DNA from: Lachnospiraceae bacterium
GTDB lineage: Bacteria; Bacillota; Clostridia; Lachnospirales; Lachnospiraceae
Direction: 5' to 3'
Length of the DNA stretch: 64,000 nucleotides
Assembly (NCBI GenBank): GCA_024403455.1
Contig: JAKSRR010000012.1
Location: 21,997-85,996, forward strand
The translations under genes were made by a program, and so were the position numbers. The notes under the pieces are model-generated. The model worked only from the letters and a program-made list of their open reading frames with translations. It was not told the DNA's origin and made no database searches. Shown one piece after another: positions 1 to 7,853 of the stretch. How positions within the stretch are numbered: the first letter of the stretch is position 1; each line of letters starts with the position of its first letter.

Positions 1-2
1 CG

Positions 3-569
3 AAGATGGTACAAATCTCTACAGACTATGTTTTTGCCGGTGATGGAACTACCCCCTATGTGGAAACAGATCCTACGGGACCAGTGAGCGCTTATGGCCG
101 TACGAAACTTGCGGGTGAGAACTTCGTAAAGGAAGTATCGAATCACTTCTTTATATTGCGTACAGCGTGGCTATACGGCGATGGTAAGAACTTTGTAAAG
201 ACGATGCTTGGTGCTGCAAAGAAGAATGATACAGTGCGTGTTGTATGTGACCAGGTAGGATCCCCTACCAGCGCATCTGAGCTTGCAAAGGCTATCGATG
301 CACTTCTTCCCACAGAGAACTATGGAACCTTCCATGCAACCTGTGAAGGTGTATGCAGCTGGGCAGATTTTACAGAGGAATTCTACAGACTGGCTGGTCT
401 TTCCACGAAGGTAGAGCATATTTCTACGGATGAATTTCCGACCCCTGCGAAGCGTCCTGCATATTCTGTGCTGGAAAACAAAATGTTTAAACTGACGACA
501 AACTTTATGTTCAAGGACTGGAAGGATGCCATTAAGGAATATATGGAATCCGGTCTGGCAGACAAATAA
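3..569 (+). CDS. rmlD: dTDP-4-dehydrorhamnose reductase, C-terminal part (partial)
   Basis: This enzyme uses NAD(P)H to reduce dTDP-4-keto-L-rhamnose to dTDP-L-rhamnose, the last step of cytoplasmic dTDP-rhamnose synthesis. The frame is already open at base 3, so the Rossmann N-terminus lies left of the window. About 188 residues of a usual 280-300 are present. STDYVFAG near the start and YGRTK (the Tyr-x3-Lys catalytic pair) about 30 residues later identify the short-chain reductase core. A terminator follows 22 bases after the stop, so this is the last gene of its operon. Its product is a plausible donor for the glycosyltransferases downstream. The family call is secure; related NDP-sugar reductases are the only alternative. 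Confidence 0.9.
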   Translation, partial: KMVQISTDYVFAGDGTTPYVETDPTGPVSAYGRTKLAGENFVKEVSNHFFILRTAWLYGDGKNFVKTMLGAAKKNDTVRVVCDQVGSPTSASELAKAIDALLPTENYGTFHATCEGVCSWADFTEEFYRLAGLSTKVEHISTDEFPTPAKRPAYSVLENKMFKLTTNFMFKDWKDAIKEYMESGLADK

Positions 570-591
570 AAAGTGCCACAAAAAAAAGTTT

Positions 592-619
592 AGCCCCTGC
601 GTGTGCAGGGGCTTTTTTG
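592..619 (+). terminator. Rho-independent terminator after rmlD
   Basis: A perfect 9-bp stem (592-600 with 605-613, AGCCCCTGC/GCAGGGGCT) with a GTGT loop is followed by six T residues. It ends the rmlD transcript before the convergent DUF212 gene. Confidence 0.9.
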
Positions 620-689
620 TTAACAAGTTTCTAATTGTGATAAATATTTAGCGTAAGGTGAGGCTTGTTTCATCGGATAAGCCCTGTGT

Positions 690-1157
690 TTACTTCGCAA
701 ATACAGTAAAGTGAAGTAAAAAGGCAATGCCTGCGCCTAGGATAATACCTGCCAGAACCTGAATAAAGCTGTGTCCTAACGTGGTCTTCATGGGCTTAGG
801 AGGAGTGAACTCCTTGCCTTCCTTTTTGAACTCTTCCACCATTTGATTCAGGACAATGGCATGATAGCCGGCTTGCCTGCGAATTCCCAGGGCATCATAG
901 CAGACAACTACAGCGAGAATGAACGCTAAGGCAAATTCAGGGCCATTGGTGCCATAGTTAATAGCAATAGAGAACCCAAGGCCAGCGACGGTTGCAGAGT
1001 GGCTGCTGGGCATGCCACCGGTTCCGTAGAGACGTTCAGGATTGAAATCCTTTGTCTTAATCAGGTGAATAATGGTTTTAATAATTTGGGCTGAAATCCA
1101 ACCAGTGGCTGCAGAAACAATCATCTCGTTGGTGAGCCATCCAATAATATAACTCAT
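690..1157 (-). CDS. Divergent PAP2 (DUF212, YuiD-like) membrane protein
   Basis: A 155-residue membrane protein of the divergent PAP2 family (DUF212). These proteins resemble acid phosphatase/vanadium haloperoxidases, and their substrate is not established. The conserved GGMPSSHSA block around residue 50 and the CYDALGIRRQAGYHA block around residue 95 are present, with hydrophobic segments near residues 8-25, 55-75, 78-93 and 130-150. A longer frame extends upstream, but the start at 1157 is preferred because GAGGAG lies 7 bases before it and family similarity begins there. It is monocistronic and divergent from the fucose synthase gene, sharing its promoter region. A role in lipid-phosphate turnover is only inferred from the family. 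Confidence 0.8.
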   Translation of the reverse strand: MSYIIGWLTNEMIVSAATGWISAQIIKTIIHLIKTKDFNPERLYGTGGMPSSHSATVAGLGFSIAINYGTNGPEFALAFILAVVVCYDALGIRRQAGYHAIVLNQMVEEFKKEGKEFTPPKPMKTTLGHSFIQVLAGIILGAGIAFLLHFTVFAK

Positions 1158-1199
1158 AGGTTGCTCCTCACATAAAATCGGTGAAAAAACCGCCTTTTT

Positions 1200-1229
1200 A
1201 TTATACCTTTTAAGCCCTAAAAATGGCAA
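1200..1229 (-). promoter_or_regulatory. Promoter of the DUF212 gene
   Basis: On the minus strand a TTGCCA -35 box (1229-1224), an 18-base spacer and a perfect TATAAT -10 box (1205-1200) lie about 43 bases before the start codon. The -35 hexamer occupies the same six bases as the putative -35 of the divergent promoter. Confidence 0.5.
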
Positions 1230-1253
1230 GAAAAGAGGGAAATGGTGTATAAT
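1224..1253 (+). promoter_or_regulatory. Promoter of the polysaccharide operon (fcl onward)
   Basis: A weak -35 (TGGCAA, 1224-1229), an 18-base spacer and a TATAAT -10 (1248-1253), with TG just upstream of the -10, give an expected start near 1260 and a leader of about 57 bases before the GDP-fucose synthase start. Confidence 0.5.
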
Positions 1254-1316
1254 GAAAGGGTTACGGAATGCGATTATAGTGCTTTCCAAAGAAGTGAAAT
1301 AAAGGAGCCTAGTCAT

Positions 1317-2267
1317 ATGGAAAAGACAGATAAGATTTATGTAGCCGGTCATAGAGGATTAGTTGGTAGCGCCATCTGCCGTAGTCTTGAAAGAAAAGGA
1401 TATACGAATGTGATTGGTCGTACCCATAAAGAACTGGATCTGTTAAACCAGCAGGATGTTAGAGATTTCTTTGTGAAAGAGAAGCCGGATGTAGTCGTTC
1501 TTGCGGCAGCAAAGGTTGGTGGTATTAATGCGAATAATACTGCTCCTGCAGACTTCGCATATGACAATATGCAGATTCAGTGCAATGTGATTAAGGCTTG
1601 CCATGATTATAAAGTGAAGAAGCTTTTGTTCTTAGGTAGTACCTGTATTTATCCCAAGATGGCACCTCAGCCAATCCCGGAGGATGCTTTATTAACAGGC
1701 CCCTTAGAAGTTACCAATGAGGCTTATGCCATTGCTAAGATTTCTGGTTTAGAGATGTGCAAGTTCTTCAAGCGTCAGTACGGAGATAATTTCATTAGCT
1801 GTATGCCTACCAACTTATATGGACCACATGATAACTATGAATTACAGGGATCCCATGTGCTTCCTGCAATGATTAGAAAGTTCCATGAAGCAAAGTTACA
1901 GAATGCACCTACCGTAGAGCTTTGGGGTACTGGATCTCCCCTTCGTGAGTTTTTGTATGTAGATGATATGGCAGATGCTTGTGTATTCCTGTTAGAGAAT
2001 TATGATGGAGAGCAGCATGTGAATATTGGTACTGGTAAAGAGGTTACCATTAAAGAACTGGCTATGTTAATTAAGAAGACGGTAGGCTTTGAAGGAGAAA
2101 TCGTATGGAATAGTTCCATGCCAGATGGAACACCTAGAAAGCTGACGGATGTAACCAAATTGCATGAGATGGGCTTTATGCACAAGGTGGATTTAGAGGA
2201 AGGTGTACAGTTAGCTTACGACTGGTTTAAAGAAAACATAGACTCTGCACGTATGGAGGCAAGATAA
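1317..2267 (+). CDS. fcl: GDP-L-fucose synthase
   Basis: An epimerase-reductase that converts GDP-4-keto-6-deoxy-mannose to GDP-L-fucose with NADPH in the cytoplasm. The 316 residues match the family length (about 310-320). The N-terminal [12 protein letters not shown] is the GxxGxxG nucleotide-binding motif. LGSTCIYP and [11 protein letters not shown] contain the catalytic Ser and the Tyr-x3-Lys pair, and [10 protein letters not shown] is typical of the family. An in-frame extension 25 codons upstream is discarded because AAAGGAG sits 9 bases before 1317 and the Rossmann fold begins right after it. No GDP-mannose 4,6-dehydratase is visible in the window, so the substrate must be made elsewhere. 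It is the first gene of the surface-polysaccharide operon. Confidence 0.93.
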   Translation: MEKTDKIYVAGHRGLVGSAICRSLERKGYTNVIGRTHKELDLLNQQDVRDFFVKEKPDVVVLAAAKVGGINANNTAPADFAYDNMQIQCNVIKACHDYKVKKLLFLGSTCIYPKMAPQPIPEDALLTGPLEVTNEAYAIAKISGLEMCKFFKRQYGDNFISCMPTNLYGPHDNYELQGSHVLPAMIRKFHEAKLQNAPTVELWGTGSPLREFLYVDDMADACVFLLENYDGEQHVNIGTGKEVTIKELAMLIKKTVGFEGEIVWNSSMPDGTPRKLTDVTKLHEMGFMHKVDLEEGVQLAYDWFKENIDSARMEAR

Positions 2268-2274
2268 TCGGGCC

Positions 2275-3243
2275 ATGGTTTTTATCGCGCCTGTATTACT
2301 GATTACAATTGCGTATATTATTGGAAGTCTGCCGATGAAACTTCTTACTCGTGGGGATTGCGGTCCCGGAGAGCGGAGCTTAATCGGCACGCTTTTTATG
2401 TTGTTATTATGGGAATGCATCATGCTTCCAGGGATAAAAATGCTTGCGTCCTTTGATCTTCTGTGCAGATTTTATGCAGGAATATTGCTGATTCTTGTGA
2501 TGATTAGCATCATTGTTTGCCGCAAGGACTTGGTGAAGGATATTGTGTTTAAGAACCTGCAGCTCCTAGTGCCGGCCATCATACTGATTGTGCTGTTTGC
2601 GGTACAGTGCGCCTATGTGCTGAATGTATATCCGGATATAGCAACGGACTATACGGCAGAAACCGTCAATACCACCCTAGAGTCAGACCTGATTTATGAG
2701 AATAACCCCTATATGGGAGATACCTTTGTGCACGGTATTACCTTCCGTGGAAAGGTGGTGACCTTACCGCTGTTTTATGCCTTTCTGGCCAGAGCAACAG
2801 GATTAAAGGCGACGGTTACTGTTTTTCGTATGGTTCCCATTTGGGTGTTACTACTGAGTATGATTGCCTTTGGGCTTTTGGGGAAGGTGATGTTCCCTTC
2901 TAAAGAAAAGCAGCCCCTCTATTTTGTGATTGGCATGGGCATTTTGAATTTGTTTGGCGTTTTCTCCAGAAACTGTAGCTTTTTCTACAGCATGCGAAAG
3001 GGATTTGCTGGAGAAACATTTTTGACGGCGGTTCTGCTTCCGATACAGTTATACGCCATGGTGAAGTTGGGGGCTGGAAAGGATAAAAGTAAGTTCATTC
3101 TTCTTGGTATTTTGCTCCTGACAAGCCTTGTTGTAGTGGATATTACGAAGGGACTAATGATGCTAGGACTTTCTATGGTAGCAGGTTTTGCAATTATCGG
3201 CGCATATCACATTCGGAGGCGTATTGGTGCAAAACGTAGTTGA
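2275..3243 (+). CDS. Multi-pass membrane protein, N-terminal half of a possible split gene (DUF6077-like)
   Basis: A 322-residue integral membrane protein with about eight hydrophobic segments (roughly residues 3-20, 40-56, 66-85, 94-113, 185-205, 213-232, 272-290 and 294-312). A long non-membrane loop (residues 115-165) is rich in Asp and Thr. Large loops after an early membrane pair are typical of GT-C glycosyltransferases and of DUF6077 proteins in polysaccharide loci; I infer that kind of role but see no diagnostic motif. It starts 7 bases after fcl. The next frame begins inside its last codons and continues as more membrane segments plus a soluble tail. The two together (about 590 residues) may therefore be one protein broken by a frameshift. 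Confidence 0.6.
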   Translation: MVFIAPVLLITIAYIIGSLPMKLLTRGDCGPGERSLIGTLFMLLLWECIMLPGIKMLASFDLLCRFYAGILLILVMISIIVCRKDLVKDIVFKNLQLLVPAIILIVLFAVQCAYVLNVYPDIATDYTAETVNTTLESDLIYENNPYMGDTFVHGITFRGKVVTLPLFYAFLARATGLKATVTVFRMVPIWVLLLSMIAFGLLGKVMFPSKEKQPLYFVIGMGILNLFGVFSRNCSFFYSMRKGFAGETFLTAVLLPIQLYAMVKLGAGKDKSKFILLGILLLTSLVVVDITKGLMMLGLSMVAGFAIIGAYHIRRRIGAKRS

Positions 3244-4039
3244 TTCCCTACAAAATGCATTTCAGATGGCGGGTGGGTCCGTTGGGTTCTCGGGCCTTTA
3301 TTTGGCTGGCATTATAGCTTTATGGTATACGAAGTATTCCTCAAAAAAGGAAGCGGGATACCTGTTCTGGTATGCCATCTTTATGACGGTGCTCATGATT
3401 AACCCCCTTACCCTTTCTGTGGTGGCAAAGAACTTTCAGAAGTTGGGGGTAGATAATTATTATTTATGGATTGTACCCACGGCGCCGGTTATTGTATATG
3501 TAGCAGTTGTAAACCTGGATTACGTAAAGAACTGGTTGCATAGACTCTATTTTCTCCTAGGAGCAGGAGCGTTATTGCTTTTGGCGGCGATTACTTCCTA
3601 TGCACCTAGCGAACATCCATCGGTGCAGAATGACGCCTACGTGACGGCAGAAGAGAATGAGGTTTATGAGGCACTGTCGGATTATCTCGAAGAAACCAGG
3701 GAGAAGAATATCCTGCTTTGGGGAGATGATGCGATTATGGCACATGCCCGCATGGTGGATGGAAGATTCTATACGCTCTATGGAAGAGATTTATGGGAAG
3801 GCAGAGCAGACCAGGAACTGGTGCAGATTTACGAAGAGGATGCCTACACATTATGGCATATGATGAGTGCCCCGGCAGATTTTAAGGTGCAGATTGTAGT
3901 TAATGCAATAAATCGCCACTGTGATGCACTCATATTCCAGAGAGAAGCTTTTGCAGATTTAGAAACGATTCCAGAGGATTTGGAAGGGGTATATACGTTA
4001 TATCGGGAGACAAAGGAGTATCTGGTGTATGTCAGATAG
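3227..4039 (+). CDS. Membrane protein with soluble C-terminal domain, C-terminal half of the possible split gene
   Basis: About 270 residues from a GTG at 3227, which has GGAGG 7 bases upstream inside the previous gene. TTG codons at 3188 and 3224 are alternatives. Four hydrophobic segments (about residues 22-40, 48-66, 80-98, 106-124) precede a soluble region of about 140 residues with ENEVYEALSDYLEE and a Trp/Asp-rich stretch. The frame opens at 3182, overlaps the previous gene by 17 bases and continues its topology. Either it is a translationally coupled second subunit, or a one-base error or mutation between 3182 and 3243 split one gene. Function is not recognised; its place between fcl and a glycosyltransferase suggests polysaccharide assembly or export. 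Confidence 0.55.
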   Translation: MQNVVDSLQNAFQMAGGSVGFSGLYLAGIIALWYTKYSSKKEAGYLFWYAIFMTVLMINPLTLSVVAKNFQKLGVDNYYLWIVPTAPVIVYVAVVNLDYVKNWLHRLYFLLGAGALLLLAAITSYAPSEHPSVQNDAYVTAEENEVYEALSDYLEETREKNILLWGDDAIMAHARMVDGRFYTLYGRDLWEGRADQELVQIYEEDAYTLWHMMSAPADFKVQIVVNAINRHCDALIFQREAFADLETIPEDLEGVYTLYRETKEYLVYVR

Positions 4040-4793
4040 CAAGGAGAAGAAGGACCCATTAGTCAGTGTGGTCATTCCTGTATACAACGCAGAAAAGTAC
4101 ATAAAGGATACCGTTGGTACGGTACTGGCCCAAACGATGCAGGACTTTGAAATCCTCCTGGTAAACGATCACTCCACCGATGACAGTCTGCAGGTTATGG
4201 AAGGGATTGCAGATGAGCGTGTCCGGATTATAGAGGGAGATGGCGGCAGTGCTGCCAGGGCACGGAATAAGGGCGTACAGGAGGCCAGAGGACGTTATAT
4301 AGCCTACCTGGATAGTGATGACGCATGGTTGCCGGAGAAACTGGAAAAAACGCTGCATTTCATGGAAGAGAAGGATTGCGGCTTTGCCTTTACAGCCTAT
4401 GAGTTTGCAGATGTAGAGGGAAAGGGACTGGGAAAGATTGTTCATGTTCCGGAGAAGCTTCCTTACAAGAAGGCGTTATCCCGAACCATTATATTTACTT
4501 CCACAGTGATTTTTGATCTTACAAAGCTTGGGAAAGAAGAAATCATGATGCCGGATGTAAAAAGTGAGGATACCGCCCTATGGTGGAAAATACTAAAGCA
4601 GGGAGAAATTGCCTGCGGCCTCGATGAGAATCTGGTGCGTTATCGTACTGGTGGAACCAGTCTCTCTTCCAATAAGTCAAATGCGGCGAAAAGAATTTGG
4701 GCGCTGTACGGGATGCAGGGGGATTTAAACTTCTTTCAAAAGGCTTTTTACTTCTGCGGCTGGGCGCTTCGCGCCGTTGTAAGAAGAATGTAG
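4029..4793 (+). CDS. Family 2 glycosyltransferase
   Basis: A 254-residue GT-A fold glycosyltransferase that would add one sugar from a nucleotide-sugar donor to a lipid-linked oligosaccharide at the inner membrane face. VSVVIPVYNAEKYI at residues 12-25 is the GT2 opening strand. VNDHSTDD (about 46-53) and YLDSDDAWLPEKL (about 95-107, the DxD metal-binding motif) are intact, and SEDTALWWK near residue 180 carries the ED motif of inverting GT2 enzymes. The ATG overlaps the previous gene by 11 bases, indicating coupling. Donor and acceptor cannot be deduced. A promoter for the following gene lies inside its 3-prime end. Confidence 0.87.
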   Translation: MSDSKEKKDPLVSVVIPVYNAEKYIKDTVGTVLAQTMQDFEILLVNDHSTDDSLQVMEGIADERVRIIEGDGGSAARARNKGVQEARGRYIAYLDSDDAWLPEKLEKTLHFMEEKDCGFAFTAYEFADVEGKGLGKIVHVPEKLPYKKALSRTIIFTSTVIFDLTKLGKEEIMMPDVKSEDTALWWKILKQGEIACGLDENLVRYRTGGTSLSSNKSNAAKRIWALYGMQGDLNFFQKAFYFCGWALRAVVRRM

Positions 4794-4805
4794 CAATGGT
4801 ATAAT
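4777..4805 (+). promoter_or_regulatory. Internal promoter before the polyprenyl-phosphate sugar transferase
   Basis: TTGTAA (4777-4782), a 17-base spacer and TATAAT (4800-4805) with TGG before it form a good housekeeping promoter. It overlaps the end of the preceding glycosyltransferase and lies about 50 bases before the next start. Confidence 0.6.
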
Positions 4806-4855
4806 GAAACAAATTATGTCAACCAACAGGGAATGCCTGAAAAACAGTAGTAATT

Positions 4856-6241
4856 ATGAAGCATAAAGACGTCGCTAGACGCGTATTCATCTTAATCATG
4901 TCTACCATCAGCCTGCTTTTGCAGGCCGGTTTTTTTGGCTTTGTCTGGTTCAAATATTATAAACCTATGGTGAATGGTATCTTCTGGATTAAGGGTGACA
5001 TCTTAATCATTGCGATTTATTTTGTTCTACTCTTTTTCTTCTCACGAATGTATGGCGGTATGCGGATTGGTTATCTAAAAGCTTGGGAAGTTTTCTTTTC
5101 CCAAACCATCTCTACGTTAGGTGGTAATCTTCTGATTTATGCCGTTATTTCTCTGATGAGTGCAAAGTTAGTGCCGGCGCCGTATATTTTATTAATGAGC
5201 GTAGCGGATCTTGCATGGATTGCTTTATGGGTGGTGATTGCCAATGGTCTGTATGCAAAGTTTTTCTCCGCCAGAAAGCTTTTACTAGTTACGGGCAAGC
5301 GTTCTCCAGAGGATATTTTAGGAAAGTTTGCCTCTCGTCCCGATAAGTATAATATCCAGAAAACCATGCGTATGGAGGAAGGATATGATGTCATATGCCA
5401 GGAAATCCTGCAGGCGTATGATGGCGTTATTCTTTGGGATATCAGTGCTAAGGACCGTAACAAACTATTAAAGTTCTGCTATGGGCAGTCTATTCGTGTG
5501 TATCTGATGCCCAAAATTCACGATGTATTAACCAAGGGTGCGGAGGAAATGCATATTTTTGATACGCCCATGTATTTGGTGCGGGAGACAGCCCTTACCT
5601 TTGAAGAGAGAATGATTAAACGCTGTATCGATATTATTTGCAGCATTCTTCTTTTGGTGATTGCGTCTCCGTTTATGCTGATCACTGCGCTTCTGATTAA
5701 GCTTTACGACAAAGGCCCCGTACTTTATAAGCAGGTACGAGTTACCAGAGGGAATAAAGAGTTTAAGATTATGAAGTTCAGAAGTATGCGTGTGGATGCG
5801 GAGAAGGACGGAAAAGCCAGACTTGCCAGCAAAAACGACAGTCGAATTACGCCCATTGGTAAGTTCATCCGTGCCTGCCGTATTGATGAACTTCCACAGC
5901 TGTTAAATATTCTGAAGGGGGAAATGAGCTTCGTAGGTCCCAGACCAGAGCGCCCGGAAATCATTAAGCAGTATGAAGAAAACATGCCAGAGTTTGCCTT
6001 TAGAACCAAGGTAAAGGCAGGTCTTTGCGGTTATGCCCAGGTGTATGGCAAGTACAATACGACACCCTATGATAAGCTTAAACTGGATCTTACCTATATT
6101 GAGAACTACTCTGTATGGCTAGATTTAAAACTCATGCTGTTAACCTTTAAGACGGTTCTGACGCCAGAAAGTACAGAAGGTGTTTCAGAGAACCAGACCA
6201 CGGCCCTTGTAGAAGAGGCAGAAGAGAAGGAACAGGGATAA
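4856..6241 (+). CDS. Polyprenyl-phosphate glycosyl-1-phosphate transferase (initiating sugar transferase)
   Basis: A 461-residue membrane enzyme that starts repeat-unit synthesis by moving a hexose-1-phosphate from a nucleotide sugar to undecaprenyl phosphate. Four N-terminal membrane segments (about residues 10-125) and a CoA-binding-like middle region lead to a re-entrant membrane helix near residues 255-280. The catalytic domain follows, with KFRSMRVDAE, DELPQLLNILKGEMS and FVGPRPERPE, hallmarks of the bacterial sugar transferase family (WbaP/CpsE type). Length matches the long, membrane-anchored subgroup. It has its own promoter and overlaps the next gene by one base (TAATG). The exact sugar (glucose, galactose or another) cannot be read from the sequence. 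Confidence 0.9.
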   Translation: MKHKDVARRVFILIMSTISLLLQAGFFGFVWFKYYKPMVNGIFWIKGDILIIAIYFVLLFFFSRMYGGMRIGYLKAWEVFFSQTISTLGGNLLIYAVISLMSAKLVPAPYILLMSVADLAWIALWVVIANGLYAKFFSARKLLLVTGKRSPEDILGKFASRPDKYNIQKTMRMEEGYDVICQEILQAYDGVILWDISAKDRNKLLKFCYGQSIRVYLMPKIHDVLTKGAEEMHIFDTPMYLVRETALTFEERMIKRCIDIICSILLLVIASPFMLITALLIKLYDKGPVLYKQVRVTRGNKEFKIMKFRSMRVDAEKDGKARLASKNDSRITPIGKFIRACRIDELPQLLNILKGEMSFVGPRPERPEIIKQYEENMPEFAFRTKVKAGLCGYAQVYGKYNTTPYDKLKLDLTYIENYSVWLDLKLMLLTFKTVLTPESTEGVSENQTTALVEEAEEKEQG

Positions 6242-7047
6242 TGGCAAAAGAACGGATGGAATTACTAATTTCCGCTTTAAATGCAGAGCCGGAAGAACTT
6301 CTGAAACGGATGAAGGTAGCTTCGGATGCTGTTTTAATCAACCAGTGCGGTCGTAATGATTATCGCGAGATTGCCCTTGGTGAGTATACGGTAAAAGTAT
6401 ATGATTATGATGCAAGAGGTATTGGGTTATCCAGGAATGCAGCAATGGTGCGAGCTACGGCGGATATCGTTCTTTTTGCAGACGATGACATCGCTTATGA
6501 TGCAGGGTATCAGGAGAAAGTCCTGCAGGCTTTTGAAAGTCACCCGGAAGCAGATGTCATTTTTTTTAATTTTAGAATTGAGGAAAGCCGGGCGACATTT
6601 CACATTGAGAAAGAAGAAAAAGTAGGAAAGCGGAATTGTGGCCGCTACGGGGCAACCGTGGCAGCTGCCAGAATTGCATCCATTCGTAAAGCGGGGATTC
6701 AGTTTTCTTTATACTTTGGCGGCGGTGCACCTTATAGTGCCGGGGAAGACAGCCTATTTTTTATGGACTGTGCAAAGAAAGGCCTCAAAATGGTAGCAGT
6801 ACCCGTGACGTTAGGAGAAGAGGTGGTTCGGGAATCTACCTGGTTTAAGGGATATACCGAAAAATTCTTCTTTGACAGGGGTGTTTTATATGCCTTTCTT
6901 TATGGAAAATTGGCATGGCCCCTTTCCATTCGGTTTATCCTGAAAAAGAAACAGAAAATGTGTCAGGAAGTGGCTCCGCAAAAAGCATTAAAGCTTATGA
7001 AAAAGGGAATTAGAGAAGGCAGAGCCCTGAAAAAAGGAAAAGTATAA
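6241..7047 (+). CDS. Family 2-like glycosyltransferase
   Basis: 268 residues with the GT-A features SRNAAMVRATADIVLFADDD (residues about 61-80), where the ADDD tract is the metal-binding DxD motif. GGGAPYSAGEDSLFF near residue 162 is a typical acceptor/catalytic ED motif. The N-terminus (MELLISALN) lacks the usual VSVIIPTYN signature, so this belongs to a divergent branch that often carries out late, strain-specific transfers. The start codon overlaps the previous stop (TAATG), showing translational coupling. It probably acts at the cytoplasmic membrane face on the growing lipid-linked oligosaccharide. Donor and acceptor are unknown. Confidence 0.78.
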   Translation: MAKERMELLISALNAEPEELLKRMKVASDAVLINQCGRNDYREIALGEYTVKVYDYDARGIGLSRNAAMVRATADIVLFADDDIAYDAGYQEKVLQAFESHPEADVIFFNFRIEESRATFHIEKEEKVGKRNCGRYGATVAAARIASIRKAGIQFSLYFGGGAPYSAGEDSLFFMDCAKKGLKMVAVPVTLGEEVVRESTWFKGYTEKFFFDRGVLYAFLYGKLAWPLSIRFILKKKQKMCQEVAPQKALKLMKKGIREGRALKKGKV

Positions 7048-7061
7048 GGCGAGACAAAGGG

Positions 7062-7838
7062 ATGTTGTTTTCCATTTTGGTGGTTTCATTAAACCCCGGT
7101 ATAAAACTGAAAGAAACCGTAGAGTCTGTGCTGTGTCAAAGTTTTGGGGATTATGAGATTTTGATTAAAGATGGCTTATCTACGGATGGTTGTCTTGAAC
7201 AAATTCCAGCAGATGATCGGATTAGGATTCTGAAGCAGAAAGATACTTCCATCTACGACGCTATGAATCAGGCAGTGGAAGCGGCGAAGGGAGAGTACTT
7301 CCTGTTTTTGAACTGCGGTGATCTTTTGTATGATGAGACGGTACTTCATAAGGTGGCGGCAGCAGTAGATGGCAAAGGGGTAGATATCCTATATGGGGAT
7401 TTGGAAAGAAGAGATGTACCGGGACGGATTACAGCACCTTCGGAAATCACAGATTTTGTATGCTATAGAAACATTCCCTGCCATCAGGTTTGTTTTTATA
7501 AGCGCAGTATGTTTGCTGAGAGAGCATACGATATAAATTATCCAGTACGGGCTGATTACGAACATTTCCTGTATTGTAAGTATAAGAAAAATGCAAAGTT
7601 TTATTATCTGCCGGAAATTATCAGTAAATATGAGGGCGGCGGTTTTTCAGAAAATAAGGAGCAGATGAAACAGTCTGCAAAGGAACACAAAGCGATAACC
7701 AAAAAGTATCTTGGGAAAAAAGCAGGGAAGTATCGACTGATTATGATTTTAACCCTGCAGCCACTACGGGCAAAGATAGCAGGCAGTAAACATTTTTCTA
7801 AGACCTACCAGAAATTAAAAGGTACTGTACAAAAGTAA
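7062..7838 (+). CDS. Family 2 glycosyltransferase
   Basis: 258 residues beginning FSILVVSLNPGIKLKETVES, followed by KDGLSTDGCLEQ and LFLNCGDLLYDE, the layout of WcaA-type GT2 enzymes. The usual DxD is present as the CGD tract. The SIYDAMNQAVEAAKGEYF block around residues 65-82 is characteristic of a GT2 subgroup common in exopolysaccharide operons. The C-terminal 60 residues are very basic, fitting association with the membrane surface. It is 14 bases from the upstream gene and 15 from the downstream one, so co-transcribed. It would transfer a sugar from a nucleotide donor to the lipid-linked intermediate; specificity unknown. Confidence 0.85.
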   Translation: MLFSILVVSLNPGIKLKETVESVLCQSFGDYEILIKDGLSTDGCLEQIPADDRIRILKQKDTSIYDAMNQAVEAAKGEYFLFLNCGDLLYDETVLHKVAAAVDGKGVDILYGDLERRDVPGRITAPSEITDFVCYRNIPCHQVCFYKRSMFAERAYDINYPVRADYEHFLYCKYKKNAKFYYLPEIISKYEGGGFSENKEQMKQSAKEHKAITKKYLGKKAGKYRLIMILTLQPLRAKIAGSKHFSKTYQKLKGTVQK

Positions 7839-7853
7839 AGCAAGGAGTAACGA

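Noticed and set aside
171-626. 151-residue minus-strand frame opposite rmlD
   Set aside because: It is a shadow of the reductase gene and contains its terminator hairpin.
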